Counted from the first letter of the stretch, positions 1 through 9,577 are shown. The stretch: DNA of 64,000 bases from Pseudomonas abieticivorans (GCF_023509015.1 NZ_CP094975.1:3403501-3467500), one strand, 5' to 3'. The notes: a model not told the origin generated them from the letters alone. Translations and numbers: made by a program.

Positions 1-14
1 CGGCGCCGTAGGGC

Positions 15-1100
15 TCAGCGACGAACCAGTAACACACCCGACTCCATGTGGTGGGTGTAGGGGAACTGGTCGAACAGGGCGCAACGCTCGATGCGGTGGG
101 TGTCGTGCAGTTGGGCGATGTTGGCGGCCAGGGTTTCCGGGTTGCAGGAGATGTACAGGATATTGTCGAAACGCCGGGTCAGTTCGCAGGTGTCCGGGTC
201 CATGCCGGCACGCGGTGGGTCGACGAACACGCTGCCAAATTCGTAGCTTTTCAGGTCAATGCCCTGCAAGCGGCGGAACGGGCGTACTTCGTTCAGCGCT
301 TCGGTCAGCTCTTCGGCGCTCAGGCGCACCAGGGTGACGTTATCCACCTGGTTGTCGGCCAGGTTGTTCAGCGCCGCGTTCACCGAGGTCTTGCTGATTT
401 CGGTGGCCAGTACCTTGCGCACCCGGGTGGCCAGGGGCAGGGTGAAGTTGCCGTTGCCGCAATACAGTTCCAGCAGGTCGTCCTGGCGCTCGCCCAAGGC
501 TTCATAGGCCCAGTTGAGCATCTTCTGGTTGACCGTGCCGTTGGGCTGGGTGAAGGCGCCCTCGGGTTGCTGGTAACTGAAAGTGCGCCCGGCCACGTCG
601 AGTTTTTCCACGGCGAAATCGCGGCCGATGACCACGCGCTTGCCCTTGGAACGGCCGATGATGCTCACGCTCAGCTCACTGGCCAACTGCTCGGCGGCGG
701 CCTGCCAGTGCTCGTCCAGCGGGCGGTGGTAGCACAGGGTAACCATCGCATCGCCAGCCAGGGTGGTCAGGAACTCCACCTGGAACAGCTTGTTGCTCAG
801 GGCCGCATTGCCTTGCCATGCCGATTTGAGCTTGGGCATCAATTCATTGATGCGCAGGCTTGCGATCGGGAAGTCCTCGATCAGGATCGGCACGTGCTTC
901 TCGCCCGGGGCGAACATGGCGTAATGGCGCTGGCCGTCTTGCCGCCACAGGCGGAATTCGGCACGCAGGCGGTAATGCTCGCGCGGCGAGTCGAACACCG
1001 CAGGCTCCGGTGCGTCGAAGGGGGCCAGCAAATCGCGCAGGCGCGCGACCTTGGCGTCCAGTTGACGGCTGTAGTCAGCCGGGTCCAGAACCGTACTCAT
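15..1100 (-). CDS. trmA: tRNA (uracil-5-)-methyltransferase TrmA
   Basis: This enzyme methylates U54 of tRNA with S-adenosylmethionine to give ribothymidine in the T-loop. The 361-aa product has the family landmarks in order: FTQPN near residue 183, the SAM-binding ELYCGNGNF near 211, VDPPRAGMD near 293, and YISCNPETL with the likely catalytic Cys319. Length matches the TrmA family (about 365 aa) and there is no TRAM domain, which argues against RlmD-type paralogues. It lies 3' of the NCS2 permease gene on the same strand and overlaps its end by 4 bp, so the two may be cotranscribed. Identification is secure. Only 14 bases of the window lie beyond its stop codon. Confidence 0.95.
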   Translation of the reverse strand: MSTVLDPADYSRQLDAKVARLRDLLAPFDAPEPAVFDSPREHYRLRAEFRLWRQDGQRHYAMFAPGEKHVPILIEDFPIASLRINELMPKLKSAWQGNAALSNKLFQVEFLTTLAGDAMVTLCYHRPLDEHWQAAAEQLASELSVSIIGRSKGKRVVIGRDFAVEKLDVAGRTFSYQQPEGAFTQPNGTVNQKMLNWAYEALGERQDDLLELYCGNGNFTLPLATRVRKVLATEISKTSVNAALNNLADNQVDNVTLVRLSAEELTEALNEVRPFRRLQGIDLKSYEFGSVFVDPPRAGMDPDTCELTRRFDNILYISCNPETLAANIAQLHDTHRIERCALFDQFPYTHHMESGVLLVRR

Positions 1101-2392
1101 GCGTTGAACCAGCCCAACTTGATAACGAACAAAATCGACAGAATGATCAGCGCCGGGTTCAGGTCGCGCAGGCGGCCCGACAACAGCTTGATCATCGTCC
1201 AGGAAATGAAGCCGAAAGCGATACCGTTGGCGATCGAATAGGTGAACGGCATGGCCAGGGCAGTGATCACCACGGGTGCGGCTTCGGTGATGTCGTCCCA
1301 GTTGATTTCAGCCAGGCCCGACATCATCAACACGGCGACGAACAGCAACGCTGGCGCGGTGGCGAAGGCCGGCACGCTGCCGGCCAGCGGGGCGAAAAAC
1401 AGCGCCAGCAGGAACAGAATGGCCACCACCACGGCGGTCAGGCCCGTGCGGCCACCGGCGCTCACGCCCGCCGCCGACTCGATGTAGCTGGTTGTGGTGG
1501 ACGTGCCCAGCAGGGAACCGGCCATGGCCGCGGTGCTGTCAGCGATCAGTGCGCGGCCCATTTTTGGCATGTGGCCGTCCTTGCCCATCAGGCCTGCGCG
1601 CTTGGCGACGCCGATCAGGGTGCCGGAGTTGTCGAACAGGTCGACGAACAGGAACGCGAAGATCACGCTGACCAGGCCGATGTCCAGGGCGCCCTTGATG
1701 TCCAGTTGCAGGAAGGTCGGTGCCAGCGAAGGCGGCATCGACATCACGCCGCCGAACGGGCTGAAGCCGGCCAGGATCGAGATGATGGTCACGGCCAGGA
1801 TGCCGATCAGCACCGCGCCACGCACTTTCAGCGCTTCCAGGGCAACGATCACGGCAAAGCCTACGGCCGCCAGGATCGGCGCCGGTTGCTTGAGGTCGCC
1901 TAGGCCCACCAGGGTGGCCGGGTTGCCGACCACGATGCCGGCGTTGTGCAGGGCGATCAGCGCCAGGAACAGGCCGATACCGGCGGCAATTGCCGAACGC
2001 AGCGGCAGCGGGATGCTGTTGACGATCCATTCGCGAATACGAAAGATCGACAGCAGGAAGAACAGCACCGCTGAGATGAACACCGCACCCAGCGCCACTT
2101 GCCAGGTGTGGCCCATGTGCAGCACCACGGTGTAGGTGAAGAAGGCGTTCAGGCCCATGCCCGGCGCCAGGGCGATCGGGTAGTTGGCGATCAGGCCCAT
2201 GATCGTCGAGCCAATGGCCGCGGCCAGGCAGGTAGCGACGAAGACCGCGCCCTTGTCCATGCCGGTCTCGCCGAGAATGCTCGGGTTGACGAACAGGATG
2301 TAGGCCATGGCCAGGAACGTGGTGATGCCCGCAAGTATCTCGGTGCGCACGTTGGTGTTGTGTGCCTTGAGTTGAAACAGCCTTTCCAGCAT
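1097..2392 (-). CDS. NCS2-family purine permease (adenine/guanine/hypoxanthine type)
   Basis: A polytopic inner-membrane protein of 431 aa that should import purine bases with protons. It belongs to the AzgA/AdeP/GhxP branch of NCS2, judged by the N-terminal [20 protein letters not shown], the NPSIL motif, [13 protein letters not shown] and [12 protein letters not shown] segments, and about 12 hydrophobic stretches. I placed the start at the ATG at 2392, preceded by a GGGGAG ribosome-binding site. An upstream in-frame extension adds 18 basic residues with no support. It is divergent from the molybdenum hydroxylase operon, which may hint at purine oxidation. The exact substrate (adenine, guanine or hypoxanthine) cannot be read from the sequence. 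Confidence 0.9.
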   Translation of the reverse strand: MLERLFQLKAHNTNVRTEILAGITTFLAMAYILFVNPSILGETGMDKGAVFVATCLAAAIGSTIMGLIANYPIALAPGMGLNAFFTYTVVLHMGHTWQVALGAVFISAVLFFLLSIFRIREWIVNSIPLPLRSAIAAGIGLFLALIALHNAGIVVGNPATLVGLGDLKQPAPILAAVGFAVIVALEALKVRGAVLIGILAVTIISILAGFSPFGGVMSMPPSLAPTFLQLDIKGALDIGLVSVIFAFLFVDLFDNSGTLIGVAKRAGLMGKDGHMPKMGRALIADSTAAMAGSLLGTSTTTSYIESAAGVSAGGRTGLTAVVVAILFLLALFFAPLAGSVPAFATAPALLFVAVLMMSGLAEINWDDITEAAPVVITALAMPFTYSIANGIAFGFISWTMIKLLSGRLRDLNPALIILSILFVIKLGWFNA

Positions 2393-2725
2393 GCCTGCTC
2401 CCCGTGGCGCGCCCCGGCGCCGTGAATGTATCGACCCAAATAGCAAAGCACAGACTCGCGCAGGAGCCCGGCTTTATTACAGGTCGGAAAAAAGCCGCGC
2501 ATCATAACAGCATGGCTGGCCGGGGGTGAATCGCGCTTTTTCGCGGATAAATCCGCTTCTACGCAAGCTGCAACCTGTGGGAACGGATTCATCCGCGAAA
2601 GCGCCACCCCAAAACCACGCCCGTCACTCCACCTGAACGATCGCCGGCCCCCGCAAGTCGTACCGGTTAATGACGCCGCTCGGCAGAAGCAGCGCGTAAT
2701 CAACCTGACGACCGTGAGGTGCCAC
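2393..2725. other. Divergent intergenic region with one REP pair
   Basis: These 333 bases separate the NCS2 permease from the divergent hydroxylase operon. They hold one inverted pair of REP palindromes (2540-2600). No convincing sigma-70 promoter, operator or riboswitch is visible. The permease would have a long untranslated leader if its promoter is the TATGAT-like element near 2510 on the minus strand. Confidence 0.6.
2540..2600. repeat. REP doublet (REPIN), GCGGATTTATCCGC family
   Basis: Two inverted copies of the REP core (TTCGCGGATAAATCCGC and the variant CGGATTCATCCGCGAA) are separated by about 17 bases. This is the same family found in many other gaps of the window. Confidence 0.85.
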
Positions 2726-3208
2726 ATGCCCGGCCACGCCCCGATTCCCGTCCGCCTGACCTTGAATGGCCAGGCCCGCGACCTGCACATATTGCCCTGG
2801 ACCACCCTGCTCGACCTGTTGCGCGAGCAATTGGACCTGGTAGGCAGCAAAAAAGGCTGCGACCACGGCCAGTGTGGCGCCTGCACCGTGTTGCTCAACG
2901 GCAAGCGGGTGAACGCCTGCCTGACCCTGGCAGTGATGTGCGACGGCGCCGAGTTGACCACCATTGAAGGGTTGGCCACCGGCGAGCAACTGCACCCGAT
3001 CCAGGCTGCCTTCATCAAGCACGATGCCTTCCAGTGCGGTTACTGCACCCCGGGGCAAATCTGCTCGGCGGTCGGTTTGTTGCAGGAAGGACGGGCGCAC
3101 AACCCCGAGCAGGTGCGCGAACTGATGAGTGGCAACCTGTGCCGCTGCGGCGCCTACAGCAATATCCTCGCGGCCATCGAAGATGTGCGGGAGGGCTCGC
3201 CGTCATGA
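2726..3208 (+). CDS. Molybdenum hydroxylase small subunit, 2x[2Fe-2S] (xanthine dehydrogenase family)
   Basis: This is the iron-sulfur electron-transfer subunit of a three-subunit molybdenum hydroxylase. The 160-aa protein has the plant-type cluster motif C45-C50-C53-C65 (KGCDHGQCGACTV) and the second motif C104-C107-C139-C141 (CGYCTPG ... LCRCGAY). The ATG at 2726 follows GAGGT by five bases. A GTG 12 bases earlier is less likely. E. coli PaoA is longer and has a Tat leader. Here there is none, so the enzyme is probably cytoplasmic. Its stop overlaps the next start as ATGA, indicating translational coupling. Confidence 0.9.
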   Translation: MPGHAPIPVRLTLNGQARDLHILPWTTLLDLLREQLDLVGSKKGCDHGQCGACTVLLNGKRVNACLTLAVMCDGAELTTIEGLATGEQLHPIQAAFIKHDAFQCGYCTPGQICSAVGLLQEGRAHNPEQVRELMSGNLCRCGAYSNILAAIEDVREGSPS

Positions 3209-4194
3209 ACCCTTTTGCCTACCGCAAGCCCAGTGCCGTCAGTGAAGCCATTGGCCTGACGGGCCCCCATAGCCGCTTCATCGCAGGCGGCACCAACTTG
3301 CTCGACCTGATGAAAGAAAATATCGAGCGGCCGGACCAGGTGATCGACATCACCGGCCTGCCGTTGCGCGATGTGCGGGAAACGGCCGAGGGTGGCCTGC
3401 TGATCGGCGCCTTGGTGAGCAATGCCGACCTGGCCTGGCACCCGCTGGTCGAGGCCCGTTATCCGTTGCTCAGTCAGGCGATTTTGGCAGGCGCCTCGCC
3501 GCAGTTGCGCAACATGGCAACTACGGGCGGCAACCTGTTGCAACGCACCCGCTGCTATTACTTCTATGACGCCGGCGTGCCCTGTAACAAGCGTGAACCG
3601 GGCAGCGGCTGCCCGGCCAGGGACGGCCTCAACCGCATCCACGCGATCCTTGGGGCCAGCGACCAGTGCGTCGCCACTCACCCCTCGGACATGTGCGTGG
3701 CCCTGGCGGCGCTGGAGGCGGTGGTGCACGTTCAGGGCCGCGCGGGCTCACGCACTATCGAATTCGCCGACTTCCATCGGCTGCCGGAGCAGGCCCCGGA
3801 GCGGGACAATCAGTTGGCCGACGATGAGCTGATTACCGCGATCGAGTTGCCTGCCGCAGGTTTTGCCCAACATAGCCATTACCTGAAGATCCGTGACCGC
3901 GCTTCCTACGCCTTCGCTTTGGTTTCAGTGGCGGCGGCCCTGGCACTGGACGGTGACGTGATCCGCGAGGCCCGCCTGGCACTGGGCGGCGTGGCACACA
4001 AGCCCTGGCGTGACCGCGCGGTAGAGTCGGCGCTGGTCGGCCGAACGGTCAGCCACGAAACCTTCACGGCGGCCGCCGAAGCACTGCTCAAGCCTGCCGA
4101 ACCCTTGGCCCACAACGCTTTCAAAATCAAACTGGCCCGGCGCGCGGTAATCCGCGCCCTGAGTGCCGCAGCCTTGGGAGGGCAGCCATCATGA
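3205..4194 (+). CDS. Molybdenum hydroxylase FAD-binding subunit, PaoB/YagS-like
   Basis: The 329-aa middle subunit should pass electrons from the molybdenum centre to FAD. It has the FAD_binding_5 signature (AGGTNLLDLMKEN near residue 27, ATTGGNLLQRTRCYYF near 105) and a CO dehydrogenase-type C-terminal domain. The loop between residues 117 and 164 is rich in cysteine (C117, C127, C136, C155, C164). In E. coli PaoB a comparable loop binds an extra [4Fe-4S] cluster, so I infer one here. It overlaps both neighbours by ATGA. The start at 3205 is fixed by that overlap. Confidence 0.88.
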   Translation: MNPFAYRKPSAVSEAIGLTGPHSRFIAGGTNLLDLMKENIERPDQVIDITGLPLRDVRETAEGGLLIGALVSNADLAWHPLVEARYPLLSQAILAGASPQLRNMATTGGNLLQRTRCYYFYDAGVPCNKREPGSGCPARDGLNRIHAILGASDQCVATHPSDMCVALAALEAVVHVQGRAGSRTIEFADFHRLPEQAPERDNQLADDELITAIELPAAGFAQHSHYLKIRDRASYAFALVSVAAALALDGDVIREARLALGGVAHKPWRDRAVESALVGRTVSHETFTAAAEALLKPAEPLAHNAFKIKLARRAVIRALSAAALGGQPS

Positions 4195-6380
4195 GCGAAT
4201 TGGGCAAACCCATGGACCGCGTCGACGGCCTGCTCAAGGTGACCGGCCAGGCGCGCTATGCCGGTGAGTTTCCCGAGGCCGACCTGCTGCACGGCAGCGT
4301 GGTATCGAGCACCATCGCCCGTGGCCGGGTGATCTCGATCGATGCTTCGGCGGCATTGGCCTTGCCTGGCGTGGTAGCGATCATCGATCATCAGAACCGT
4401 CCAGCCGTGGCCAGCTACGACAAACCCTACACTGACGCCGATGCGGCCGAAGGCTCGCCGTTCCGCCCGCTGTACAACGACCGGGTGCTGTACAGCGGCC
4501 AGCCGCTGGCGCTGGTGGTGGCCAGTAACCTGGAACTGGCCCGGCATGCAGGCTCGCTGGTGCGCATCGAATACGCCGAAGAGCCTCACGACACCGATTT
4601 GCTGGCCCACCTGGCGCAGGCCCATCGCGCACCGGCCGAAACGCCCAAGCCGCGTGGCAACTTCCAGGCCGAACTGGCAGGCGCGGCGCTGAGCATCGAT
4701 GCCACCTACGTCACCGCCATCGAGCACCACAACCCCATGGAGCCCCACGCCAGCACGGTGCTGTACCAGGCCGACGGCAGCCTGGTGATCCACGACAAAA
4801 CCCAGGGCCCGCAGAACTGCCAGGCCTACGTGCAAAAAGTTTTCGGCCTTGAAAAAGATCAAGTCCGTATCCTCGCAGCTTTCGTCGGCGGTGCCTTCGG
4901 CTCAGGTTTGCGACCCCAGTACCAACTGCCCTTGGCAGTGATGGCGGCCTTGCAGCTCAAACGCTCGGTGCGGGTCACTCTCACGCGTCAGCAGATGTTC
5001 ACCTTCGGCTACCGCCCGCGCACCGTGCAGCGTTTGCGACTGGGCTGTGCAGCCAATGGCCGCCTGCTTGCGGTCGGCCATGAAGCCACTGGGCAGACCT
5101 CGCGCTTCGAAGACTTCACCGAGCACGTGGTGGAGTGGAGCGGCATGCTTTACCACTGCGATAACGTCGAACTGAAGTACAACCTGGTGCCGCTGGACGT
5201 GTACACGCCTCTGGACATGCGCGCACCCGGCGCCGCCTTGGGCCTGATCGGCCTTGAATGCGCCATGGACGAACTGGCCTGCGCGGTGGCCATCGACCCA
5301 GTGCAGTTGCGCCTGCTGAACTTTGCCGAGCGCAACCAGAATGAAGACAAGCCTTATTCCAGCAAGCAGTTGCGCGCCTGTTATGCCCAGGGCGCCGAGC
5401 GCTTCGGCTGGAACAAGCGCAACCCTGAGCCGCGCAGCCAGCGCCGTGGCCGCCAACTGGTGGGTTGGGGCATGGCCGGTGGGGTGTGGGAGGCGTTGCA
5501 GATGAAGGCCAGCGCCAAGGCGCGGCTCGATGCCGACGGTAAATTGGTGGTCAGCAGCGCAACCACCGATATCGGCACAGGCACTTACACCGTGATGACC
5601 CAGATCGCCGCCGATGCTTCAGGTGTGGCGGCGGAAAATATTCGATTTGTACTGGGCGATTCGTCATTGCCCACGGCGCCGCTGCAAGGCGGCTCGTTTA
5701 CCGTGTCCTCAGTCGGGACTGCCGTGCAGCAGGCATGCGAAGCGTTGAAAGAACAGCTGTTGAACCTGGCCCGCCAGGTGGACCCGGACTTTGCCGACGT
5801 CACTCTGGAACGCGCTAGCTTCGAGCACGGCGAGCTGCGCTGCAATCAAGCCCGCCGCTCGTTTGCCGAACTGATCCAGGCCAGTGGCCGTGAGGCTCTG
5901 GAGGTCCAGGTCGACGCCCAGCCGGATAAAAAACGCGAGGCGTTCGCCACGGCCACCCACTCGGCGGTATTCGTGGAGGTGGAAGTGGACGAGGACCTGG
6001 GCAGCATCAAGGTCACCCGGGTGGTCAGCGCGATTGCCGCCGGGCGCGTGGTCAACCCCAAGATGGCCCGCAGCCAGATCCTCGGCGGGGTGGTGTGGGG
6101 CATCGGCATGGCCTTGCATGAAGAAACCCAGATCGACCACAACCTGGGCCGCTACATGAACCACAGCCTGGCTGAATACCACATCCCGGTGCAGGCCGAC
6201 ATTGGCGAGGTGGACGTGATCTTTGTCGAGGAGCAGGACGCCATCGTCAATGCGCTGGGTTCCAAGGGGGTAGGGGAGATCGGCATCGTCGGCGTGGCGG
6301 CGGCGGTGGCCAATGCGATCTATCACGCCACGGGCAAGCGGGTGCGAGAGTTTCCGATTACCTTGGATCGGGTTTTGTAG
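4191..6380 (+). CDS. Molybdenum hydroxylase large subunit, molybdopterin-binding, PaoC/YagR-like
   Basis: The 729-aa catalytic subunit binds the molybdenum cofactor and hydroxylates an aldehyde or N-heterocycle. Visible family features are the N-terminal MDRVDGLLKVTGQARYAGE, FVGGAFGSGL near residue 233, the cofactor-binding QGGSFTVSSVGTA near 500, and the C-terminal KGVGEIGIVG, whose Glu is the expected catalytic base. Length and C-terminus match PaoC (about 732 aa) better than XdhB. The substrate is unknown. Divergent linkage to a purine permease makes a purine possible, but the PaoABC-like architecture favours aldehydes. No XdhC-type maturation factor is encoded nearby. Confidence 0.88.
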   Translation: MSELGKPMDRVDGLLKVTGQARYAGEFPEADLLHGSVVSSTIARGRVISIDASAALALPGVVAIIDHQNRPAVASYDKPYTDADAAEGSPFRPLYNDRVLYSGQPLALVVASNLELARHAGSLVRIEYAEEPHDTDLLAHLAQAHRAPAETPKPRGNFQAELAGAALSIDATYVTAIEHHNPMEPHASTVLYQADGSLVIHDKTQGPQNCQAYVQKVFGLEKDQVRILAAFVGGAFGSGLRPQYQLPLAVMAALQLKRSVRVTLTRQQMFTFGYRPRTVQRLRLGCAANGRLLAVGHEATGQTSRFEDFTEHVVEWSGMLYHCDNVELKYNLVPLDVYTPLDMRAPGAALGLIGLECAMDELACAVAIDPVQLRLLNFAERNQNEDKPYSSKQLRACYAQGAERFGWNKRNPEPRSQRRGRQLVGWGMAGGVWEALQMKASAKARLDADGKLVVSSATTDIGTGTYTVMTQIAADASGVAAENIRFVLGDSSLPTAPLQGGSFTVSSVGTAVQQACEALKEQLLNLARQVDPDFADVTLERASFEHGELRCNQARRSFAELIQASGREALEVQVDAQPDKKREAFATATHSAVFVEVEVDEDLGSIKVTRVVSAIAAGRVVNPKMARSQILGGVVWGIGMALHEETQIDHNLGRYMNHSLAEYHIPVQADIGEVDVIFVEEQDAIVNALGSKGVGEIGIVGVAAAVANAIYHATGKRVREFPITLDRVL

Positions 6381-6415
6381 CACGGGCTGGCGCTCGTTTC
6401 CCGTGTAGGAGCGGA

Positions 6416-6489
6416 TTCATCCGCGAAGGCCGTAACGCGGTGCAGCAGGTAAACCGCAGCGATCTTTTCGCGGATCAATCCGTTCCTAC
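6416..6489. repeat. REP doublet (REPIN)
   Basis: TAGGAGCGGATTCATCCGCG and an inverted TTCGCGGATCAATCCG copy flank a loop of about 35 bases in the gap between the hydroxylase operon and the convergent MFS gene. Confidence 0.85.
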
Positions 6490-6508
6490 AGAGGGCCGGG
6501 CCTGGGCC

Positions 6509-7741
6509 TCACGCCAATTCTTTGGACACCATCCGATCGCGCTTGGCCAGCGAGGGGAACAACCTGATCCAGATCCCCGTCACCGCCAGCGTCCCCACGC
6601 CGCCCAATACCACCGCAGGCACGGTCCCCAGCCAGTGCGCCGTGACCCCTGATTCAAACTCGCCCAGCTGGTTTGATGCACCGATGAACAGGCCGTTCAC
6701 CGCACTCACTCGCCCGCGCATCTCGTCCGGTGTTTCCAATTGAACGAAAGCCCCGCGGATCACCATGCTGATCATGTCGGCGGCGCCCAGCACCGCCAGC
6801 ACCGCCAGCGAGAACCAGAACGAGGTCGACAGGCCAAAGCCGATGGTCGCAACGCCGAACACACCGACGCCCGTGAACATCACCCGGCCAACATTGCGTT
6901 CGATGGGAAAGCGCGACAGCCAGAATGACATCAACAGCGCGCCCACCGCCGGTGCCGAGCGCAGCATGCCCAGGCCCCAGGGACCGGTCAGCAGAATGTC
7001 GCGGGCAAATACCGGCAGCAGCGCCGTGGCTCCGCCCAGCAGCACAGCGAACAGGTCCAGGGAAATCGCCCCGAGGATGTCCGGCCGGCTGCGAATGAAA
7101 TTGATCCCGGCCAGCAGCGATTGCAGCGTGGCCTTGCCTTTGTGCAGGGGTGTCTGGCGGGCGGGCAAGCTGAGCATCAACGATAACGCCAACACGTACA
7201 GCACTACGGTTGGGCCATACACCCAGATACTACCGAAGGCATACAGGAAGCCGCCCATGGCCGGCGCGACGATGGTTGCTGTCTGCATGGCCGATGCCGA
7301 GGCCGCTACTGCCCGAGGAAACAAGGCGGTGGGCACGATGTTCGGCAGCAACGCCTGGGTGGTTGGCATTTCGAAGGCGCGGGCGCTGCCCAGCAGGAAG
7401 GCCAAGACAAAAATCATCTCGCGGCTGACATTGTCGGTGCTGCTGCCAATCACCAGGGCCAACGCCACCAACGCTTGGCCCGTTTGGCAGATCGCCGCCA
7501 CCTTGCGCCGGTCGTAGCGGTCGGCCACGTGCCCGGTGTGCAGCATGAACAGCACCCGTGGGGTGAATTCCACCAAGCCCACCAGGCCCAGGTCGAGCAC
7601 GCTGCCGGTCAGTTGGTAAAGGTGCCAGCCAATGGCCACCGTGAGCATTTGAAAACCGCTGGCGGTGCACACCCGCGCCAACCAGAACGCCAGAAACGGG
7701 CGGTGATGACGTAACAACAACGGCGTAGCGGGACTGGACAT
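6509..7741 (-). CDS. MFS transporter, EntS-like (MFS_3) exporter
   Basis: A 410-aa inner-membrane transporter with about 12 hydrophobic segments. It has the MFS loop 2-3 motif as GHVADRYDRRKV and the N-terminal pattern of the EntS enterobactin-exporter family (RPFLAFWLARVCTASGFQM). That family exports siderophores or unrelated hydrophobic compounds by proton antiport. I use the ATG at 7741, where homology begins. A start at 7783 has no Shine-Dalgarno sequence. A weak Fur-like half site lies upstream at 7769-7787. No siderophore biosynthesis gene is nearby, so the substrate is open. Confidence 0.85.
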   Translation of the reverse strand: MSSPATPLLLRHHRPFLAFWLARVCTASGFQMLTVAIGWHLYQLTGSVLDLGLVGLVEFTPRVLFMLHTGHVADRYDRRKVAAICQTGQALVALALVIGSSTDNVSREMIFVLAFLLGSARAFEMPTTQALLPNIVPTALFPRAVAASASAMQTATIVAPAMGGFLYAFGSIWVYGPTVVLYVLALSLMLSLPARQTPLHKGKATLQSLLAGINFIRSRPDILGAISLDLFAVLLGGATALLPVFARDILLTGPWGLGMLRSAPAVGALLMSFWLSRFPIERNVGRVMFTGVGVFGVATIGFGLSTSFWFSLAVLAVLGAADMISMVIRGAFVQLETPDEMRGRVSAVNGLFIGASNQLGEFESGVTAHWLGTVPAVVLGGVGTLAVTGIWIRLFPSLAKRDRMVSKELA

Positions 7742-7768
7742 GGGGCAGGGTGACCTCGCGGGCAAGAT

Positions 7769-7787
7769 GCGCGAGATTATCATTACT
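7769..7787 (-). promoter_or_regulatory. Weak Fur-box-like sequence upstream of EntS-like MFS gene
   Basis: On the minus strand AGTAATGATAATC matches 11 of the first 13 positions of the Fur consensus, but the second half is poor (about 12 of 19 overall). Its position fits repression of the exporter gene by iron. It is a weak candidate. Confidence 0.3.
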
Positions 7788-7954
7788 TGTAACAGCAGGT
7801 TGCAAAAATACAGGTCGCAGGCGTTCGCTACACGGCTTGGGAGCAATCGACGAAGTTCACCACAGGGCCTACTTTAGAAGGGTGAGGCAACCTGTCGCGT
7901 GACAATAGACCACGCGGTTGTCTTGCTTGAATGGGTCTACTCTTTCAAGGGTAA

Positions 7955-7968
7955 TTGATCCAGGTCAA
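7955..7968 (+). promoter_or_regulatory. Anr/FNR box upstream of cioAB
   Basis: TTGATCCAGGTCAA fits the Pseudomonas Anr pattern TTGAT-N4-RTCAA in both halves. In P. aeruginosa, Anr represses cioAB at low oxygen. The same logic is plausible here but not proven by the sequence. Confidence 0.7.
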
Positions 7969-8134
7969 CACGTTTTGCGCAGGCCAAGTGTGCAGCGGTG
8001 TTCGCCGTACCCCCAGGGTCAGAAGTATTTAGAACAATCCCGACGCGCCGCACTCAACTACCGTGGGGGCCGTTGGCGTGGGGCTGCCGGTATTTTCGGC
8101 GCCCGCAGCCGAGTCATCTGATAGAGGAAGCCAT

Positions 8135-9574
8135 ATGTTCGGTTTAGAGGCACTAGATCTCGCCCGAATGCAGTTCGCGTTTACGGTCTCGTTCCATATC
8201 CTGTTTCCTGCCATCACCATCGGCCTGGCCAGTTTCCTGGCCGTGCTGGAAGGCATGTGGCTCAGGACCCGAGACGATACCTACCGTGACCTGTACCATT
8301 TCTGGTCGAAAATCTTTGCGGTCAACTTCGGCATGGGCGTGGTCTCGGGCCTGGTCATGGCCTACGAGTTCGGCACCAACTGGAGCCGTTTCTCGGACTT
8401 CGCCGGTGCGGTAACCGGGCCTCTGCTGACGTATGAAGTACTGACGGCGTTCTTCCTGGAAGCCGGCTTCCTGGGCGTGATGCTGTTCGGCTGGAACCGC
8501 GTGGGCCGTGGCTTGCACTTCTTCTCGACGGTGATGGTGGCGGTCGGCACGCTGATCTCGACCTTCTGGATCCTGGCCTCCAACAGTTGGATGCAGACCC
8601 CACAGGGCTACGAGATCGTCGACGGTCGCGTTATTCCGGTGGACTGGCTGGCGGTGATCTTCAACCCCTCGTTCCCGTTCCGCCTGGCCCACATGGCCAT
8701 TGCCGCGTTCGTCGCGACCGCGTTCTTCGTCGGCGCATCGGCTGCCTGGCACCTGTTGCGTGGCCGCGACAACCCGGCCATCCGCCGGATGCTGTCCATG
8801 GCCATGTGGATGGCACTGATCGTCGCGCCTATCCAGGCAGTGGTCGGTGACGCCCACGGCTTGAACACCCTGGAGCACCAACCGGCAAAAATTGCTGCCA
8901 TCGAAGGCCACTGGGAAAACGTCGGCGACGAGCCAACCTCATTGATCCTGTTCGGTTGGCCCGACATGAAGGCCGAGAAAACCAAGTACGCGGTCGAAAT
9001 TCCGTATTTGGGCAGCCTTATCCTGACCCACAGCCTGGACCGTCAGATCCCGGCGCTCAAATCCTTTGCGCCGCAAGATCGGCCTAACTCCACCATCGTG
9101 TTCTGGTCGTTCCGCATCATGGCCGGCTTGGGCATGCTGATGATTTTCGTCGGCCTGTGGAGTGCCTGGTTGCGCTGGCGCGGCGGCTTGTACAGCAACC
9201 GCCTGTTCCTGCGGCTGGTGATGTGCATGGGCCCGGCAGGCCTGATCGCGATGCTGGCGGGCTGGTTCACCACCGAGATCGGCCGTCAGCCGTGGGTGGT
9301 GTATGGCTTGCTGCGCACCGCCGATGCCTCGTCCAACCACAGTGTCGGGCAAATGAGCCTGACCCTGGTGCTGTTCGTGGTGGTGTACTTCTCGCTGTTC
9401 GGTACCGGCTTTGGCTACATGATGCGCCTGGTGCGCAAAGGGCCGAAAACCCACGAAGGCGCTGAAGCGACCCACGGTGGCCCGGGCCAGAAACGTACGC
9501 CTGCACGTCCGCTTTCCGCTGCTGATGACAGCAACGAAGCCGGCAACGCCGACAGCCTGAACAAGGGGAATTGA
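8135..9574 (+). CDS. cioA: Cyanide-insensitive terminal oxidase subunit I (bd type)
   Basis: The 479-aa subunit I of a bd-type ubiquinol oxidase reduces O2 to water at the inner membrane. Family marks are His21 in VSFHILFPA (high-spin heme ligand) and IGRQPWVVYGLLRT, which is diagnostic for subunit I. The quinol loop is short, as in the CIO branch and unlike the long loop of E. coli CydA. The ATG at 8135 follows GAGGAAG. The longer open frame upstream lacks any signal. The C-terminus ends in a hydrophilic tail. It is first in the operon, followed after 3 bases by cioB. CIO-type enzymes resist cyanide and are known in several pseudomonads. Confidence 0.93.
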   Translation: MFGLEALDLARMQFAFTVSFHILFPAITIGLASFLAVLEGMWLRTRDDTYRDLYHFWSKIFAVNFGMGVVSGLVMAYEFGTNWSRFSDFAGAVTGPLLTYEVLTAFFLEAGFLGVMLFGWNRVGRGLHFFSTVMVAVGTLISTFWILASNSWMQTPQGYEIVDGRVIPVDWLAVIFNPSFPFRLAHMAIAAFVATAFFVGASAAWHLLRGRDNPAIRRMLSMAMWMALIVAPIQAVVGDAHGLNTLEHQPAKIAAIEGHWENVGDEPTSLILFGWPDMKAEKTKYAVEIPYLGSLILTHSLDRQIPALKSFAPQDRPNSTIVFWSFRIMAGLGMLMIFVGLWSAWLRWRGGLYSNRLFLRLVMCMGPAGLIAMLAGWFTTEIGRQPWVVYGLLRTADASSNHSVGQMSLTLVLFVVVYFSLFGTGFGYMMRLVRKGPKTHEGAEATHGGPGQKRTPARPLSAADDSNEAGNADSLNKGN

Positions 9575-9577
9575 ATC

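Larger units (their letters stand above)
7742..8134. other. Intergenic regulatory region between the MFS gene and cioA
   Basis: This 393-base divergent gap contains a weak Fur-like sequence near the MFS start and a strong Anr/FNR palindrome 167 bases before the cioA start codon. I see no protein-coding gene in it. A short open frame at 7918-8121 has no ribosome-binding site or recognisable product. Confidence 0.65.

Noticed and set aside
7918..8121. 67-codon open frame upstream of cioA
   Set aside because: It spans the Anr box and promoter region, has no ribosome-binding site and no recognisable product.
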